Positions 32,340 to 40,007 of a DNA stretch of 64,000 nt are shown here, piece after piece. The position numbers and the translations under genes were made by a program. The DNA comes from Flammeovirgaceae bacterium (lineage in GTDB: Bacteria; Bacteroidota; Bacteroidia; Cytophagales; Cyclobacteriaceae), in assembly GCA_020635915.1 (NCBI GenBank), contig JACJYU010000001.1:2416001-2480000 (forward strand). The letters are read 5' to 3'. The notes beneath the pieces were generated by a model that saw nothing but the letters and a program-made list of their open reading frames with translations, was not told the DNA's origin and searched no databases. Each line of letters opens with the position of its first letter. Within the stretch, counting starts at the first letter, position 1.

Positions 32340-33470
32340 TTAAAGCCGCTGCGAGGTTTTTTTTGCCATTTGCGTTTTCCAATTCAGGAAGTTGCCCTCC
32401 AAAATCCTTTCCCTGGCCGTTTTTACCAGCCAAAGATAGAAGGTGAGGTTGTGAATGGAAGCAATTTGTGCGCCTAAAATCTCTTTATTGATGATAAGGT
32501 GCCGCAGGTAGGCCTTTGAATAAAAATTGCTGGTGTGCCCCTCCAGTGAGGCATCGATGGGAGATAGGTCGTTTTTCCATTTTTCATTCCTGATGTTGAT
32601 GATCCCTTCGCTGGTAAAGAGCATGCCATTGCGCGCATTCCGCGTGGGCATCACGCAATCAAACATATCAATGCCCAATGCAATGCACTCCAATATATTT
32701 TCAGGGGTGCCCACCCCCATCAGGTACCTCGGCTTGCCCGTGGGCAAAATGCCACATACCTGTTCGGTGCAGCGGTACATTTCCTCGGGCGGCTCGCCCA
32801 CCGAAAGCCCACCAATGGCATTGCCCGGCAAATCCTGTGCGGCCACAAATTCGGCCGATTGTTGCCTTAAATCTTTGTAGGTGCTGCCCTGTACGATGGG
32901 AAAAAGGGCCTGTCCATACCCGTATTTCGGCTGGGTGCCCTTCATGCGGCCCGCACAGCGCAACAACCAGCGATGGGTGAGCTCCATGGATTGTTTGGCG
33001 TAGGCATGGCCGCAGGGGTAGGGCGTGCACTCATCAAAGGCCATGATGATGTCCGCGCCAATGGCCCGCTGGATATCGATGGCAATTTCGGGCGTGAAAA
33101 AATGTTTGGACCCGTCAATGTGCGATTTGAAGGTCACCCCCTCCTCGTTGATTTTCCGGTTTTCGGAAAGGGAATAAACCTGGTACCCACCACTGTCCGA
33201 AAGTATTGGCCTTTTCCATCCATTGAAGCGGTGAAGGCCACCTGCCTTTTCCAGCAAGCCGATGCCTGGCCTTAAATAGAGGTGGTAGGTGTTGCCGAGT
33301 ATTATTTTGGCATCGATATCGTGTTCCAGCTCCCGCTGGTGCACGGCCTTCACGGAACCGGCCGTGCCTACCGGCATAAATATGGGCGTGGGTATGTCGC
33401 CATGGCCGGTGGCGATGGTGCCTGCCCTTGCTTTTGTTTCAGTGTCTGTCTTTATAAGTTGGAACTGCAT
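32340..33470 (-). CDS. tgt: tRNA-guanine transglycosylase (queuosine), lacking the usual zinc cysteines
   Basis: 376 residues from ATG 33470. TIM-barrel signatures are intact: MPVGTAGSVK, LGNTYHLYLRPG, the catalytic-Asp segment LSDSGGYQVYSL, GGLSVGEP, and the nucleophile region DMFDCVMPTRNARNG. It swaps G34 for preQ1 in tRNAs with GUN anticodons. The C-terminal zinc site, normally CxCxxC before the SRAYLHHL-like helix, instead reads SLEGHTSN before FYSKAYLRHL, so the three zinc cysteines are missing. From memory other Bacteroidota enzymes are similar, which would argue for a natural variant rather than a broken gene. QueE and QueD are encoded elsewhere in this window. Confidence 0.94.
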   Translation of the reverse strand: MQFQLIKTDTETKARAGTIATGHGDIPTPIFMPVGTAGSVKAVHQRELEHDIDAKIILGNTYHLYLRPGIGLLEKAGGLHRFNGWKRPILSDSGGYQVYSLSENRKINEEGVTFKSHIDGSKHFFTPEIAIDIQRAIGADIIMAFDECTPYPCGHAYAKQSMELTHRWLLRCAGRMKGTQPKYGYGQALFPIVQGSTYKDLRQQSAEFVAAQDLPGNAIGGLSVGEPPEEMYRCTEQVCGILPTGKPRYLMGVGTPENILECIALGIDMFDCVMPTRNARNGMLFTSEGIINIRNEKWKNDLSPIDASLEGHTSNFYSKAYLRHLIINKEILGAQIASIHNLTFYLWLVKTARERILEGNFLNWKTQMAKKTSQRL

Positions 33471-33488
33471 GGCCGTATTTCCACGTTG

Positions 33489-33496
33489 CAAAAATA
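33489..33496 (-). promoter_or_regulatory. -7 box upstream of tgt
   Basis: The minus strand reads TATTTTTG, fitting TAnnTTTG, 18 bases before ATG 33470. A TTG is present further upstream but at only 12 bases, so the -33 element is unclear. Confidence 0.4.
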
Positions 33497-33665
33497 AGTA
33501 TTTGAAAACAACATCTTCGGACGGGAAACCCTTTAACATGAAATCGCCAGGTAAATAACATTTCGCCCAATGGCATGACAATAACTGGCGATTCCATAGG
33601 CCGCATAAAACAATTGTTAACAGATGAAGGTTATTTGCTAACTTTCCCCCCTGAACCAGCTGCTT

Positions 33666-34961
33666 ATGAAGTACGAACAAATAGGAAACGCACTTTTCAC
33701 AACCAACAGGAAGCGGTTGGCCAAAGCTTTGCCCAAAGGGGCCATTGCAGTTTTCAATTCCAATGACCAGATGCCCACCAATGCAGATGGCACCATGCCG
33801 TTCAGGCAGAACAACGACCTGTTTTATTTGACGGGCATTCAGCAGGAAGAGAGCTGCCTGGTTGTCTGCCCTGGTTTTCCTGATAAAGGGCTACGGGAGG
33901 TGTTGTTCCTGCGGGAACCCAACGAGTTGCTGGGGAAATGGGAAGGCCATAAGTTGGCCAAAGCGGAAGCCACGGAAATTTCAGGGATAACCTGTGTCCG
34001 TTGGAATGGGGACTTCCACAAAATCTTTCACCACATGATGGTAATGGGCGGTGTGTCTTCCGTATTCCTCAATACCAATGAACATTACAGGTCCAGTTCA
34101 AGGGTGGAAACCAGGGACGCCCGTTTTATTGAGTGGTGCAAAGGGGCTTATCCCCTCCACCGCTATGAAAGGGTGGCCCCCATTATGGCCCGCCTTCGGT
34201 CGATAAAGCAAAAACGGGAACTTGAGTTGATGCAAAAGGCCTGCGACATTACCGAAAAAGGTTTTCGCAGGGTACTTCGTTTTGTTAAGCCCGGGGTAAT
34301 GGAATACGAAATTGAAGCGGAATACATTCATGAATTTGTCCGCAACCGATCGCGGGGGTTTGCCTATGAGCCCATCATTGCTTCCGGGGCAAACAACTGC
34401 GTGCTCCATTACCTTGAAAACAACAAGGAATGCAAGGCCGGGGATTTGATATTGCTGGATGTGGCTGCCGAATATGCCAACTACAATTCTGACCTTACGC
34501 GCACCATACCCGTGAGCGGAAAGTTCACCAGGCGGCAAAAGGAGGTGTACCATGCGGTATTGAGGGTAATGCGCGGGGCTATTAAGCTGATGGGGCCCAC
34601 CACCAATTTTTTTGATTACCAAAAAAAAGTAGAGAAATTAATGGAGGAGGAATTGCTGAAGCTGAAATTGATATCCAAGGCCGAAACGTTGAAGAACAAC
34701 CCTTCGCAGCCGGGGGTGAAGAAATATTTTTACCATGGGACCTCCCATTTGATAGGCCTCGATGTGCACGATGTGGGCGACATGCACGCCAATATGGCGG
34801 TGGGTTCGGTGTGGACGGTGGAGCCGGGCATCTATATTCAGGAAGAGGGCTTTGGCATCCGCCTGGAAAACAATGTGGTGGTCCAAAAGAATGGCGTGAT
34901 GGACCTGATGGCAAACATCCCCATTGAGCCGGATGAAATTGAATCGTTGATGAACAGGTAA
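33666..34961 (+). CDS. pepP: Xaa-Pro aminopeptidase (M24B)
   Basis: 431 residues. The N-terminal aminopeptidase-P domain (about 1-150) includes FRQNNDLFYLTGI. The C-terminal pita-bread metallopeptidase domain shows all five metal ligands: two Asp in DVAAEYANYNSDLTRT, His in GTSHLIGLDVHD, Glu in VWTVEPGIYI and Glu in GFGIRLENN. It removes N-terminal residues preceding proline. No signal peptide is seen, so it is cytoplasmic. It is divergent from tgt, and its stop is immediately followed by the next start (TAAATGATG). Confidence 0.92.
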   Translation: MKYEQIGNALFTTNRKRLAKALPKGAIAVFNSNDQMPTNADGTMPFRQNNDLFYLTGIQQEESCLVVCPGFPDKGLREVLFLREPNELLGKWEGHKLAKAEATEISGITCVRWNGDFHKIFHHMMVMGGVSSVFLNTNEHYRSSSRVETRDARFIEWCKGAYPLHRYERVAPIMARLRSIKQKRELELMQKACDITEKGFRRVLRFVKPGVMEYEIEAEYIHEFVRNRSRGFAYEPIIASGANNCVLHYLENNKECKAGDLILLDVAAEYANYNSDLTRTIPVSGKFTRRQKEVYHAVLRVMRGAIKLMGPTTNFFDYQKKVEKLMEEELLKLKLISKAETLKNNPSQPGVKKYFYHGTSHLIGLDVHDVGDMHANMAVGSVWTVEPGIYIQEEGFGIRLENNVVVQKNGVMDLMANIPIEPDEIESLMNR

Positions 34962-35747
34962 ATGATGAAATCGGTGTCGCTCTTGCTGGTTTTTGTTTGG
35001 TGGGCCCAGGGCACCGGCCTTTGGATGCAGCCCAACAAGTTCAAGTTTGAGGTGGGCGAAAAAATGATTTTGGGTTTTCGGTCAGGCGAGGGCTTTGAAG
35101 GGGATTATTGGGATATGGGCCAGCATAAGGTGGGCAAGCTGGTTTTGCACAACCGCATTGCCGAAACCAACCTGGCCGGCAGGGTAAAGGCCACCAAAGG
35201 CGATAATGTGGAATATGTTTTTAATAATGTTGGCACCCATCTGGTGGCCATGGAAAGCGATGAGGCTTTTACCGAACGGCCAGCCGATGGTTTTGATGCC
35301 TACCTTGCGGAAAATGGTTTGGAATACGTAGGGGAAGAAAGGGCAAAGCTTGGGGAACAAGGTGCGGCAAGGGAGTTGACCACTTGGTATGCTAAGCTTT
35401 TGGTGCAAGTGGGGGACAAGACGGATGATACCTACAAAAAACAGGCAGGCTTAAAATTTGAAATCATGCCGCTCCAAAATCCCTATGGGCTAAAGTCTGG
35501 TGATTATATGGATTGCAAGGTATTGTACAGGGGCAATATTGTCCCTCACGCGTTGGTGAAAGTTTGGAGCCATGTGGGCAACAGGACCTTCCTTCAAAAC
35601 GTCTACACCGAGTCTGACGGAATGGTTCGCTTTCCCATCAGCAACAGGGGGCCATGGATGGTAAGCTGCGTGAAAATGGTCCGGTCCCATTCACCACAAG
35701 CAGAGTGGGAGGGCATGCGGTCAAGTTTGGTTTTTGAAATAGAATAG
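34962..35747 (+). CDS. DUF4198-type exported protein
   Basis: 261 residues with a short N-terminal signal (MMKSVSLLLVFVWWAQG) and WMQPNKFKFEVGEK, matching the start of DUF4198 proteins (in which 'H.FWLxP' precedes a beta-sandwich). A second beta domain follows (YGLKSGDYMDCKVLYRGNIVPHALVKVW, then GMVRFPISNRGPWMVSC), typical of the family. Members are periplasmic and often sit with nickel or cobalt uptake genes; no such genes are nearby, so the role is open. It starts directly after the pepP stop, so it is translationally coupled. The start could be 34962 or the next ATG at 34965. Confidence 0.75.
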   Translation: MMKSVSLLLVFVWWAQGTGLWMQPNKFKFEVGEKMILGFRSGEGFEGDYWDMGQHKVGKLVLHNRIAETNLAGRVKATKGDNVEYVFNNVGTHLVAMESDEAFTERPADGFDAYLAENGLEYVGEERAKLGEQGAARELTTWYAKLLVQVGDKTDDTYKKQAGLKFEIMPLQNPYGLKSGDYMDCKVLYRGNIVPHALVKVWSHVGNRTFLQNVYTESDGMVRFPISNRGPWMVSCVKMVRSHSPQAEWEGMRSSLVFEIE

Positions 35748-35752
35748 ACAAT

Positions 35753-36160
35753 ATGATAATCACTTCAGACAAAGCGCCAGAGCCTATGGGCCTATACCCC
35801 CACGCGCGCAAAGTGGGCAATTTGATTTTCCTTTCGGGGATAGGCCCCAGGAAAGGGGGATCAAAAGGGATACCCGGGGTGACCTTGGACCACAATAAAA
35901 AAATTGTGGCGTACAACATTGAGGAGCAATGCCATTCGGTGTTTCAGAATGTGCGCCATATCCTGGAAGCCGCGGGGTCCAAATGGGAAAACCTGGTGGA
36001 CGTGACGGTTTTCCTTACCAATATCAAAGATGACTTTGCGGTATACAACAAAATGTACGCAACCTATTTCAAGGACATCCAGCCTTGCCGGACCACGGTG
36101 GAAGTCAGCGCCCTGCCTACGCCCATCGCCATTGAGCTAAAATGCATCGCCACGGTTTAG
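35753..36160 (+). CDS. RidA/YjgF family protein
   Basis: 135 residues, one RidA domain with NLIFLSGIGPRKG, NLVDVTVFLTNIKDDF, and the Arg-containing motif CRTTVEVSALPTPIAIELKC. RidA proteins hydrolyse reactive imine/enamine intermediates formed by PLP enzymes; some subgroups are aminomuconate-type deaminases. The insertion RKGGSKGIPGVTLD suggests a subgroup other than archetypal RidA. It starts 5 bases after the DUF4198 gene, so it probably shares its transcript, and ends 2 bases from a convergent gene. Confidence 0.85.
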   Translation: MIITSDKAPEPMGLYPHARKVGNLIFLSGIGPRKGGSKGIPGVTLDHNKKIVAYNIEEQCHSVFQNVRHILEAAGSKWENLVDVTVFLTNIKDDFAVYNKMYATYFKDIQPCRTTVEVSALPTPIAIELKCIATV

Positions 36161-36162
36161 GG

Positions 36163-36489
36163 TCAGATCGAGAAACTTTCGCCACAGCCGCAGGTGCGCG
36201 AGGCATTGGGGTTTACAAACTGGAACCCCTTGCCGTTGAGCCCATCGGAGAAGTCGAGCGTGGTGCCCAATAAGTAGAGGAGGCTCTTTTTGTCCACCAG
36301 GATTTTTACCCCTTTGTCTTCAAAAACCTGGTCGGCAGGATTGATCTTGTCGTCAAAGTCAAGGTCGTACATCAAGCCGGAGCAGCCACCACCCTTTACC
36401 GATACGCGCACATTGTGATGGGGCGTCCTCCCTTCTTCTTTGAGCAGTTCGGCAATCCTGTTTTTTGCTTTTTCCGTTACGCTTATCAT
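36163..36489 (-). CDS. Iron-sulfur cluster assembly protein, IscA/ErpA/HesB family
   Basis: 108 residues, one A-type carrier domain. The three conserved Cys are visible: one in GGGCSGLMYDL and two in the C-terminal CGCGESF. MISVTEKAKNRIAELL is the usual opening. It delivers Fe-S clusters to target proteins in the cytoplasm. IscA, SufA and ErpA cannot be separated by sequence alone. It is 6 bases downstream of a small unknown gene on the same strand. Confidence 0.92.
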   Translation of the reverse strand: MISVTEKAKNRIAELLKEEGRTPHHNVRVSVKGGGCSGLMYDLDFDDKINPADQVFEDKGVKILVDKKSLLYLLGTTLDFSDGLNGKGFQFVNPNASRTCGCGESFSI

Positions 36490-36495
36490 GGTGCT

Positions 36496-36906
36496 TTATG
36501 ATATGGGGTTTAAGACAATACTGAATACGGTAATCGTATTGCGGTCCCTGCCGTAATATAATTTTTCCAATGCATTGAAAATATTGCTGGCCCGAAAGTA
36601 GGAGGTGTGCAGTTCGTGTTCGCCCCCGGCCACCCACTGGATGGTGTATGAATTTTCCTTCTCTTTGAAATTCTGGACATAGGCCCACATTTTGTTGAGG
36701 GCGTCTATCTTATCCGATCCCGTTTCGGAATGGAACAAAAAAGACTGGTTGTGCCGGGGGTTCAGCGTGATCAGGTCAAGCTTGGACTTGCCGTCCAGCA
36801 CACTGTATTCAAAAATCAAATCGCAGGTACGGAGCCCCAGGTAATCCTTTATCTTTTGTTGGATCCTGGCCACTTTCACATGAATATCGGCTGTAATATC
36901 TGGCAT
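36496..36906 (-). CDS. Conserved-looking protein of unknown function next to the IscA-like gene
   Basis: 136 residues, no recognised domain and no signal peptide. It starts MPDITADIHVKVARIQQKIKD and contains KSKLDLITLNPRHNQSFLF and ITVFSIVLNPIS near the end. The mixed alpha/beta pattern suggests a small soluble cytoplasmic protein. It lies immediately before the IscA-like gene with a 6-base gap, so the two are probably co-expressed, which loosely suggests a link to Fe-S metabolism but is only context. Confidence 0.65.
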   Translation of the reverse strand: MPDITADIHVKVARIQQKIKDYLGLRTCDLIFEYSVLDGKSKLDLITLNPRHNQSFLFHSETGSDKIDALNKMWAYVQNFKEKENSYTIQWVAGGEHELHTSYFRASNIFNALEKLYYGRDRNTITVFSIVLNPIS

Positions 36907-36946
36907 CGCTGTATGGGTCCTGGTACGAAAACCCGGAGTATCCGGT

Positions 36947-36954
36947 TATCTTTG
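36947..36954 (+). promoter_or_regulatory. -7 box candidate upstream of the methylmalonyl-CoA epimerase gene
   Basis: TATCTTTG fits TAnnTTTG and lies 74 bases before the mce start. No clear TTG is seen 19-21 bases upstream, so this is weak. Confidence 0.3.
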
Positions 36955-37028
36955 CTTTAAGGCTGGATTATGCCTAAAAGTTTCACAAATTCAAACAAAA
37001 TTAATCAATTCCGATATAAACAAAGCGT

Positions 37029-37436
37029 ATGGACAAAATTGAGCATATAGGCATAGCGGTAAAAAACATGGAAGAGTCCAACCGACTGTTTTCAAAATTA
37101 CTGGGGAAAGGGCCATATAAAATCGAGGAGGTGGCCTCCGAGGGGGTAAGGACTTCTTTTTTTGATGTGGGCGGGGTGAAAATCGAATTATTGGAGGCCA
37201 CCCATGCCGGGTCGCCCATTGCCAAGTTCATAGAAAAGAAGGGCCAAGGCGTGCATCACCTTGCCTTCGCGGTGGAGGATATCGAAAAAAGCATTTCCGA
37301 AAAGGAAAAAGAGGGGTTCGCCCTCATCAATCCCCAGCCTAAGGAAGGTGCGGACAACAAGGTAATTGCCTTTCTGCACCCCAAATCCACCCATGGCGTT
37401 TTGATCGAGCTGTGCCAGGAAAAAAGTCAGCGGTGA
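37029..37436 (+). CDS. mce: Methylmalonyl-CoA epimerase
   Basis: 135 residues of the glyoxalase/vicinal-oxygen-chelate fold. The opening MDKIEHIGIAVKNME supplies the first metal His (His6); VKIELLEAT, GVHHLAFAVED and HGVLIELCQ contain the remaining family ligands and the catalytic Glu. It interconverts the (R) and (S) forms of methylmalonyl-CoA between propionyl-CoA carboxylase and methylmalonyl-CoA mutase. No mutase gene is in the window. Its 3' end overlaps a small convergent lipoprotein gene by 10 bases. Confidence 0.92.
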   Translation: MDKIEHIGIAVKNMEESNRLFSKLLGKGPYKIEEVASEGVRTSFFDVGGVKIELLEATHAGSPIAKFIEKKGQGVHHLAFAVEDIEKSISEKEKEGFALINPQPKEGADNKVIAFLHPKSTHGVLIELCQEKSQR

Positions 37437-37582
37437 TTGTCCTGGCCGAACTGAATGCGGTTGTAGTGCTTTAGCTTTTTCTTTCCCTCCCGGGTGTCGT
37501 AGTACGGTTTGGGGGACGCGCATGCGCCCAAAAGCACCATGGCCAATAAAAGGAACCCAACGATCTTCGTCATCACATTCAT
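37427..37582 (-). CDS. Small lipoprotein, 51 residues
   Basis: A short minus-strand gene read from ATG 37582 (or ATG 37573) to TGA 37427. The protein opens MNVMTKIVGFLLLAMV and has the lipobox LLGAC, so cleavage before Cys21 and lipidation are expected. The mature part is about 31 residues, strongly basic and aromatic (PYYDTREGKKKLKHYN) with the tail IQFGQDN. No function is recognised. It sits between the convergent mce gene, with a 10-base overlap, and the divergent thiL promoter. The complete lipoprotein signal makes it unlikely to be a chance frame. Confidence 0.7.
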   Translation of the reverse strand: MNVMTKIVGFLLLAMVLLGACASPKPYYDTREGKKKLKHYNRIQFGQDNHR

Positions 37583-37613
37583 TTTTGACGTATATACGGA
37601 ACAAGATCGGAAA

Positions 37614-37645
37614 TTGCCACCAAACCCGGATAAGTTTTATTTTTG
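37614..37645 (+). promoter_or_regulatory. Bacteroidota-type promoter of thiL
   Basis: TTG at 37614-37616 and TATTTTTG at 37638-37645 (fits TAnnTTTG) with a 21-base spacer; the -7 box is 43 bases before ATG 37689. Confidence 0.55.
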
Positions 37646-37688
37646 CCGGGTCAACGAACGGTAAAAGAGGATTAACGACAGTTACGAC

Positions 37689-38732
37689 ATGGCTAGAAAG
37701 AGGATGGAAATAAGCCAATTGGGGGAATTTGGGCTCATCGACAGGATAGGGGCGAAATTTAAATTGGGGAGGGAATCATCCTTGTGCGGCATTGGGGACG
37801 ATGCGGCCGTCATTGACGCGGGCGGGGAATCCATATTGCTGTGCACGGACTTGCTCACGGAGGGCGTCCACTTTGACCTTTCCTATACCCCCCTCCGGCA
37901 CCTGGGCTATAAAGCGGTGGTGGTGAATGTGTCGGACATTGCCGCCATGAATGGCAGGCCGGAACAAATAGTGGTGGGCCTGGGGCTTAGCAACCGCTTT
38001 TCCGTTGAGGCAGTAGACGCCTTGTACGAGGGGATAAAAATGGCCTGCAAAAATTACAATGTGGATTTGGTGGGTGGGGACACTACCTCCTCGGCCTCCG
38101 GCCTGGTGGTGTCGGTGACCGCCCTTGGCAGGGCAAAGAAAGACCAGGTGGTGTACAGGAGCGGGGCCAAAACCAACGACATTGTTTGCGTTACCGGTGA
38201 CCTGGGAGGGGCGTACCTGGGGCTGCAAATCCTGGAAAGGGACAAGCAGGTATTCCTGGCCAACCCTGACATGCAGCCGCAATTGGAAAAGTTTGAGTAC
38301 ATGGTAGGCCGGCAGCTCAAGCCCGAGGCCAGGACCGATATGGTGTATGAACTGGCAGGGCTGGGGGTTTTGCCTACTTCCATGATCGATATCTCCGATG
38401 GGCTGGCCTCGGAATTGCTGCACATTGGCAAAAGTTCGGGGGTAGGGGTAAAAATATTTGAAGATAAAATCCCTATCGATGCAAAAGTGTACGAAACGGC
38501 AGCCCTGGAATTGAAAATCGACCCGGTTACTTGCGCGCTCAACGGGGGGGAGGATTACGAGCTGCTCTTCACCATTGGCCAGTCCGACTTCGGGAAAATC
38601 AAAAACCACCCTGACATCCACTTTATAGGGCACGTCCACGACAACCCAAAACAGAACTTGCTGATAACAAAACAGGGCACGCCCGTTCCTATTACCGCAC
38701 AAGGGTGGGACCATTTTTCCGCCAGAACTTAA
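37689..38732 (+). CDS. thiL: Thiamine-monophosphate kinase
   Basis: 347 residues of the PurM/ThiL superfamily. The N-terminus has GEFGLIDRI and GIGDDAAVI (nucleotide and metal binding), then CTDLLTEGVHFDL, VGGDTTSS and DISDGLASELLHI, all in the expected order. It phosphorylates thiamine phosphate to thiamine diphosphate in the cytoplasm. It is a single gene on the plus strand with a good promoter upstream. Other thiamine genes are not in this window. The gene downstream is a regulator that looks unrelated and has a more A/T-rich composition. Confidence 0.95.
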   Translation: MARKRMEISQLGEFGLIDRIGAKFKLGRESSLCGIGDDAAVIDAGGESILLCTDLLTEGVHFDLSYTPLRHLGYKAVVVNVSDIAAMNGRPEQIVVGLGLSNRFSVEAVDALYEGIKMACKNYNVDLVGGDTTSSASGLVVSVTALGRAKKDQVVYRSGAKTNDIVCVTGDLGGAYLGLQILERDKQVFLANPDMQPQLEKFEYMVGRQLKPEARTDMVYELAGLGVLPTSMIDISDGLASELLHIGKSSGVGVKIFEDKIPIDAKVYETAALELKIDPVTCALNGGEDYELLFTIGQSDFGKIKNHPDIHFIGHVHDNPKQNLLITKQGTPVPITAQGWDHFSART

Positions 38733-38773
38733 CAAAAGCAAGGAGGGTTTGAAATCCAGGGCATGGGCATTTG

Positions 38774-38803
38774 TTGAAAATTGCCCACCAATTGATAATT
38801 TTA
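38774..38803 (+). promoter_or_regulatory. Possible promoter of the AraC-type regulator
   Basis: TTG 38774-38776 and TAATTTTA 38796-38803 (one mismatch to TAnnTTTG) with a 19-base spacer, 25 bases before the TTG start. The -33 box falls in the loop of a 6-bp hairpin (TGGGCA/TGCCCA, 38764-38787), which might be an operator or chance. Confidence 0.35.
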
Positions 38804-38828
38804 TAGGTGACAACCATCTGCACTGATC

Positions 38829-39707
38829 TTGACAAACCTTCAAGACTATATCATTTCAAGTCGATTGTTCAAAACCTTTAAAGTAGATGACCTGCTTGTT
38901 GTACAATATACTTGCCTTATTGAAGATGACACATCCGAAGTCTGGGCTCATGACAATTACTTTGCATATGTTTTAGGGGGTAAAAAGAAGTGGAAAACAC
39001 ATTTGGGCGAGTACCTGGTGGGTGACGGGGAATTGCTTTTTGTGAAAAAGGGCGCCCATACGGTATATCAATATTTTGATGAGGAGTTTCATGTTCTTTT
39101 TATTTTTCTTTCTGACGGGATAATTGCAGATATGATTGCCAGGAACCCACATCTTAATTTAGGTATTGGATTCAATAACGGGCATATTGGGGATTCGGTA
39201 ATTTCAATCCCACTAACTTTAACCTTTAAAACATTTTTTCAGTCTATGCTGGGTTATTTGACCCAAGGCACCCCTCCGGACAATAACCTGCTTAAGCTCA
39301 AGATTGAAGAACTATTACTAAATATTTCTAGCCAGCCCGGCAACCAAGCCTTGAAACAATATTTTTTTACGCGGAAAAGCCGGATGGTGGATATTGAGGA
39401 AGTTATGGAGTCGCAATTTACCAATCATCTATCCATAAACGATTTTGCCCGGCTAACGGCAAGAAGCCTTTCTTCGTTCCGAAGGGACTTTATGTGCATC
39501 TATAAAACGACCCCTGGCCGGTGGTTGCTCAAGAGAAGGCTTGGCCATGCCCGCTTGCTATTGGAGACCACCACTTGGGCAATTGGCGAGGTGGCAGATC
39601 AATGCGGTTTCAGGAACCAGTCCCATTTTATCAAAGCCTTTAAGTCAACCTATAAGGTCCCTCCCGGTAATTTTAGAAAATCCACCTTCCGGGTTTTTGA
39701 ACGCTAG
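38829..39707 (+). CDS. AraC-family transcriptional regulator
   Basis: 292 residues from TTG 38829; no ATG lies near the start and another TTG occurs 12 codons in. The N-terminal half is a cupin-like sensing domain (EVWAHDNYFAYVLGGKKKW, GEYLVGDGELLFVKKGAHT). The C-terminal 100 residues are the double helix-turn-helix of AraC proteins (LSINDFARLTARSLSSFRRDF; WAIGEVADQCGFRNQSHFIKAFK; the closing PPGNFRK). It is more A/T-rich than its neighbours, and with the downstream haloperoxidase-like gene may be a laterally acquired unit. That it regulates that gene is inferred only from adjacency. Confidence 0.88.
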   Translation: MTNLQDYIISSRLFKTFKVDDLLVVQYTCLIEDDTSEVWAHDNYFAYVLGGKKKWKTHLGEYLVGDGELLFVKKGAHTVYQYFDEEFHVLFIFLSDGIIADMIARNPHLNLGIGFNNGHIGDSVISIPLTLTFKTFFQSMLGYLTQGTPPDNNLLKLKIEELLLNISSQPGNQALKQYFFTRKSRMVDIEEVMESQFTNHLSINDFARLTARSLSSFRRDFMCIYKTTPGRWLLKRRLGHARLLLETTTWAIGEVADQCGFRNQSHFIKAFKSTYKVPPGNFRKSTFRVFER

Positions 39708-39809
39708 GGCAAATTTTTTGAGCTTGTGGGCAAATTCTGACTAATTAGACTTTCCCAATTTTGTATTTGGGGCAGGGGTGCTTCCAAATAGGTTCAAAAA
39801 AGTAGCAAT

Positions 39810-39982
39810 ATGGGCAGGTTTTTTATCCTTTTATTTTGGGTAGTGGTCAATGGCTGCAACAACCAAGACAAATCAAATCAAAAGCCAATTTCAAACGAAA
39901 TAATTATTGACTGGAATGGGATGGCATACCAGGTGGCTTATGAGCACGACCAATTCTATTCCTTGATTGGGGTAAGGGCTTT
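39810..39982 (+). pseudogene. Vanadium haloperoxidase/PAP2-like lipoprotein, 5' part, cut by the insertion sequence
   Basis: 57 complete codons plus two bases before the insertion. The start MGRFFILLFWVVVNGC has a lipobox-like VNGC, so the intact protein would be a lipoprotein, followed by a short linker and IIIDWNGMAYQVAYEHDQF. After the junction the frame runs into the insertion sequence and stops at 40013. Joining base 39982 to 41229 keeps the frame and gives VRAF-AMAHLAIHDALNAI, a sensible continuation, with a total of 420 codons. On its own this fragment cannot be functional. Confidence 0.85.
39979..39982. repeat. Target site duplication CTTT, left copy
   Basis: CTTT at 39979-39982 directly precedes the TGTAAGC end of the element; the second copy is at 41225-41228. 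A 4-bp duplication fits the IS407 group of the IS3 family. Confidence 0.8.
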
Positions 39983-40007
39983 TGTAAGCTCCCCTTTTTT
40001 AGGACAG
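39983..40007. repeat. Left terminal inverted repeat of the IS element
   Basis: Begins TGTAAGCTCCCC and continues through a T-run to AGGACAG. It pairs with 41199-41224 with a one-base length difference and mismatches in the centre. The orfB stop TAA (40001-39999, minus) lies within it. Confidence 0.85.

Noticed and set aside
38764..38787. Hairpin TGGGCA/TGCCCA after thiL as a terminator
   Set aside because: It lacks a T-run after the stem and has a 12-base loop; it could equally be chance or an operator.
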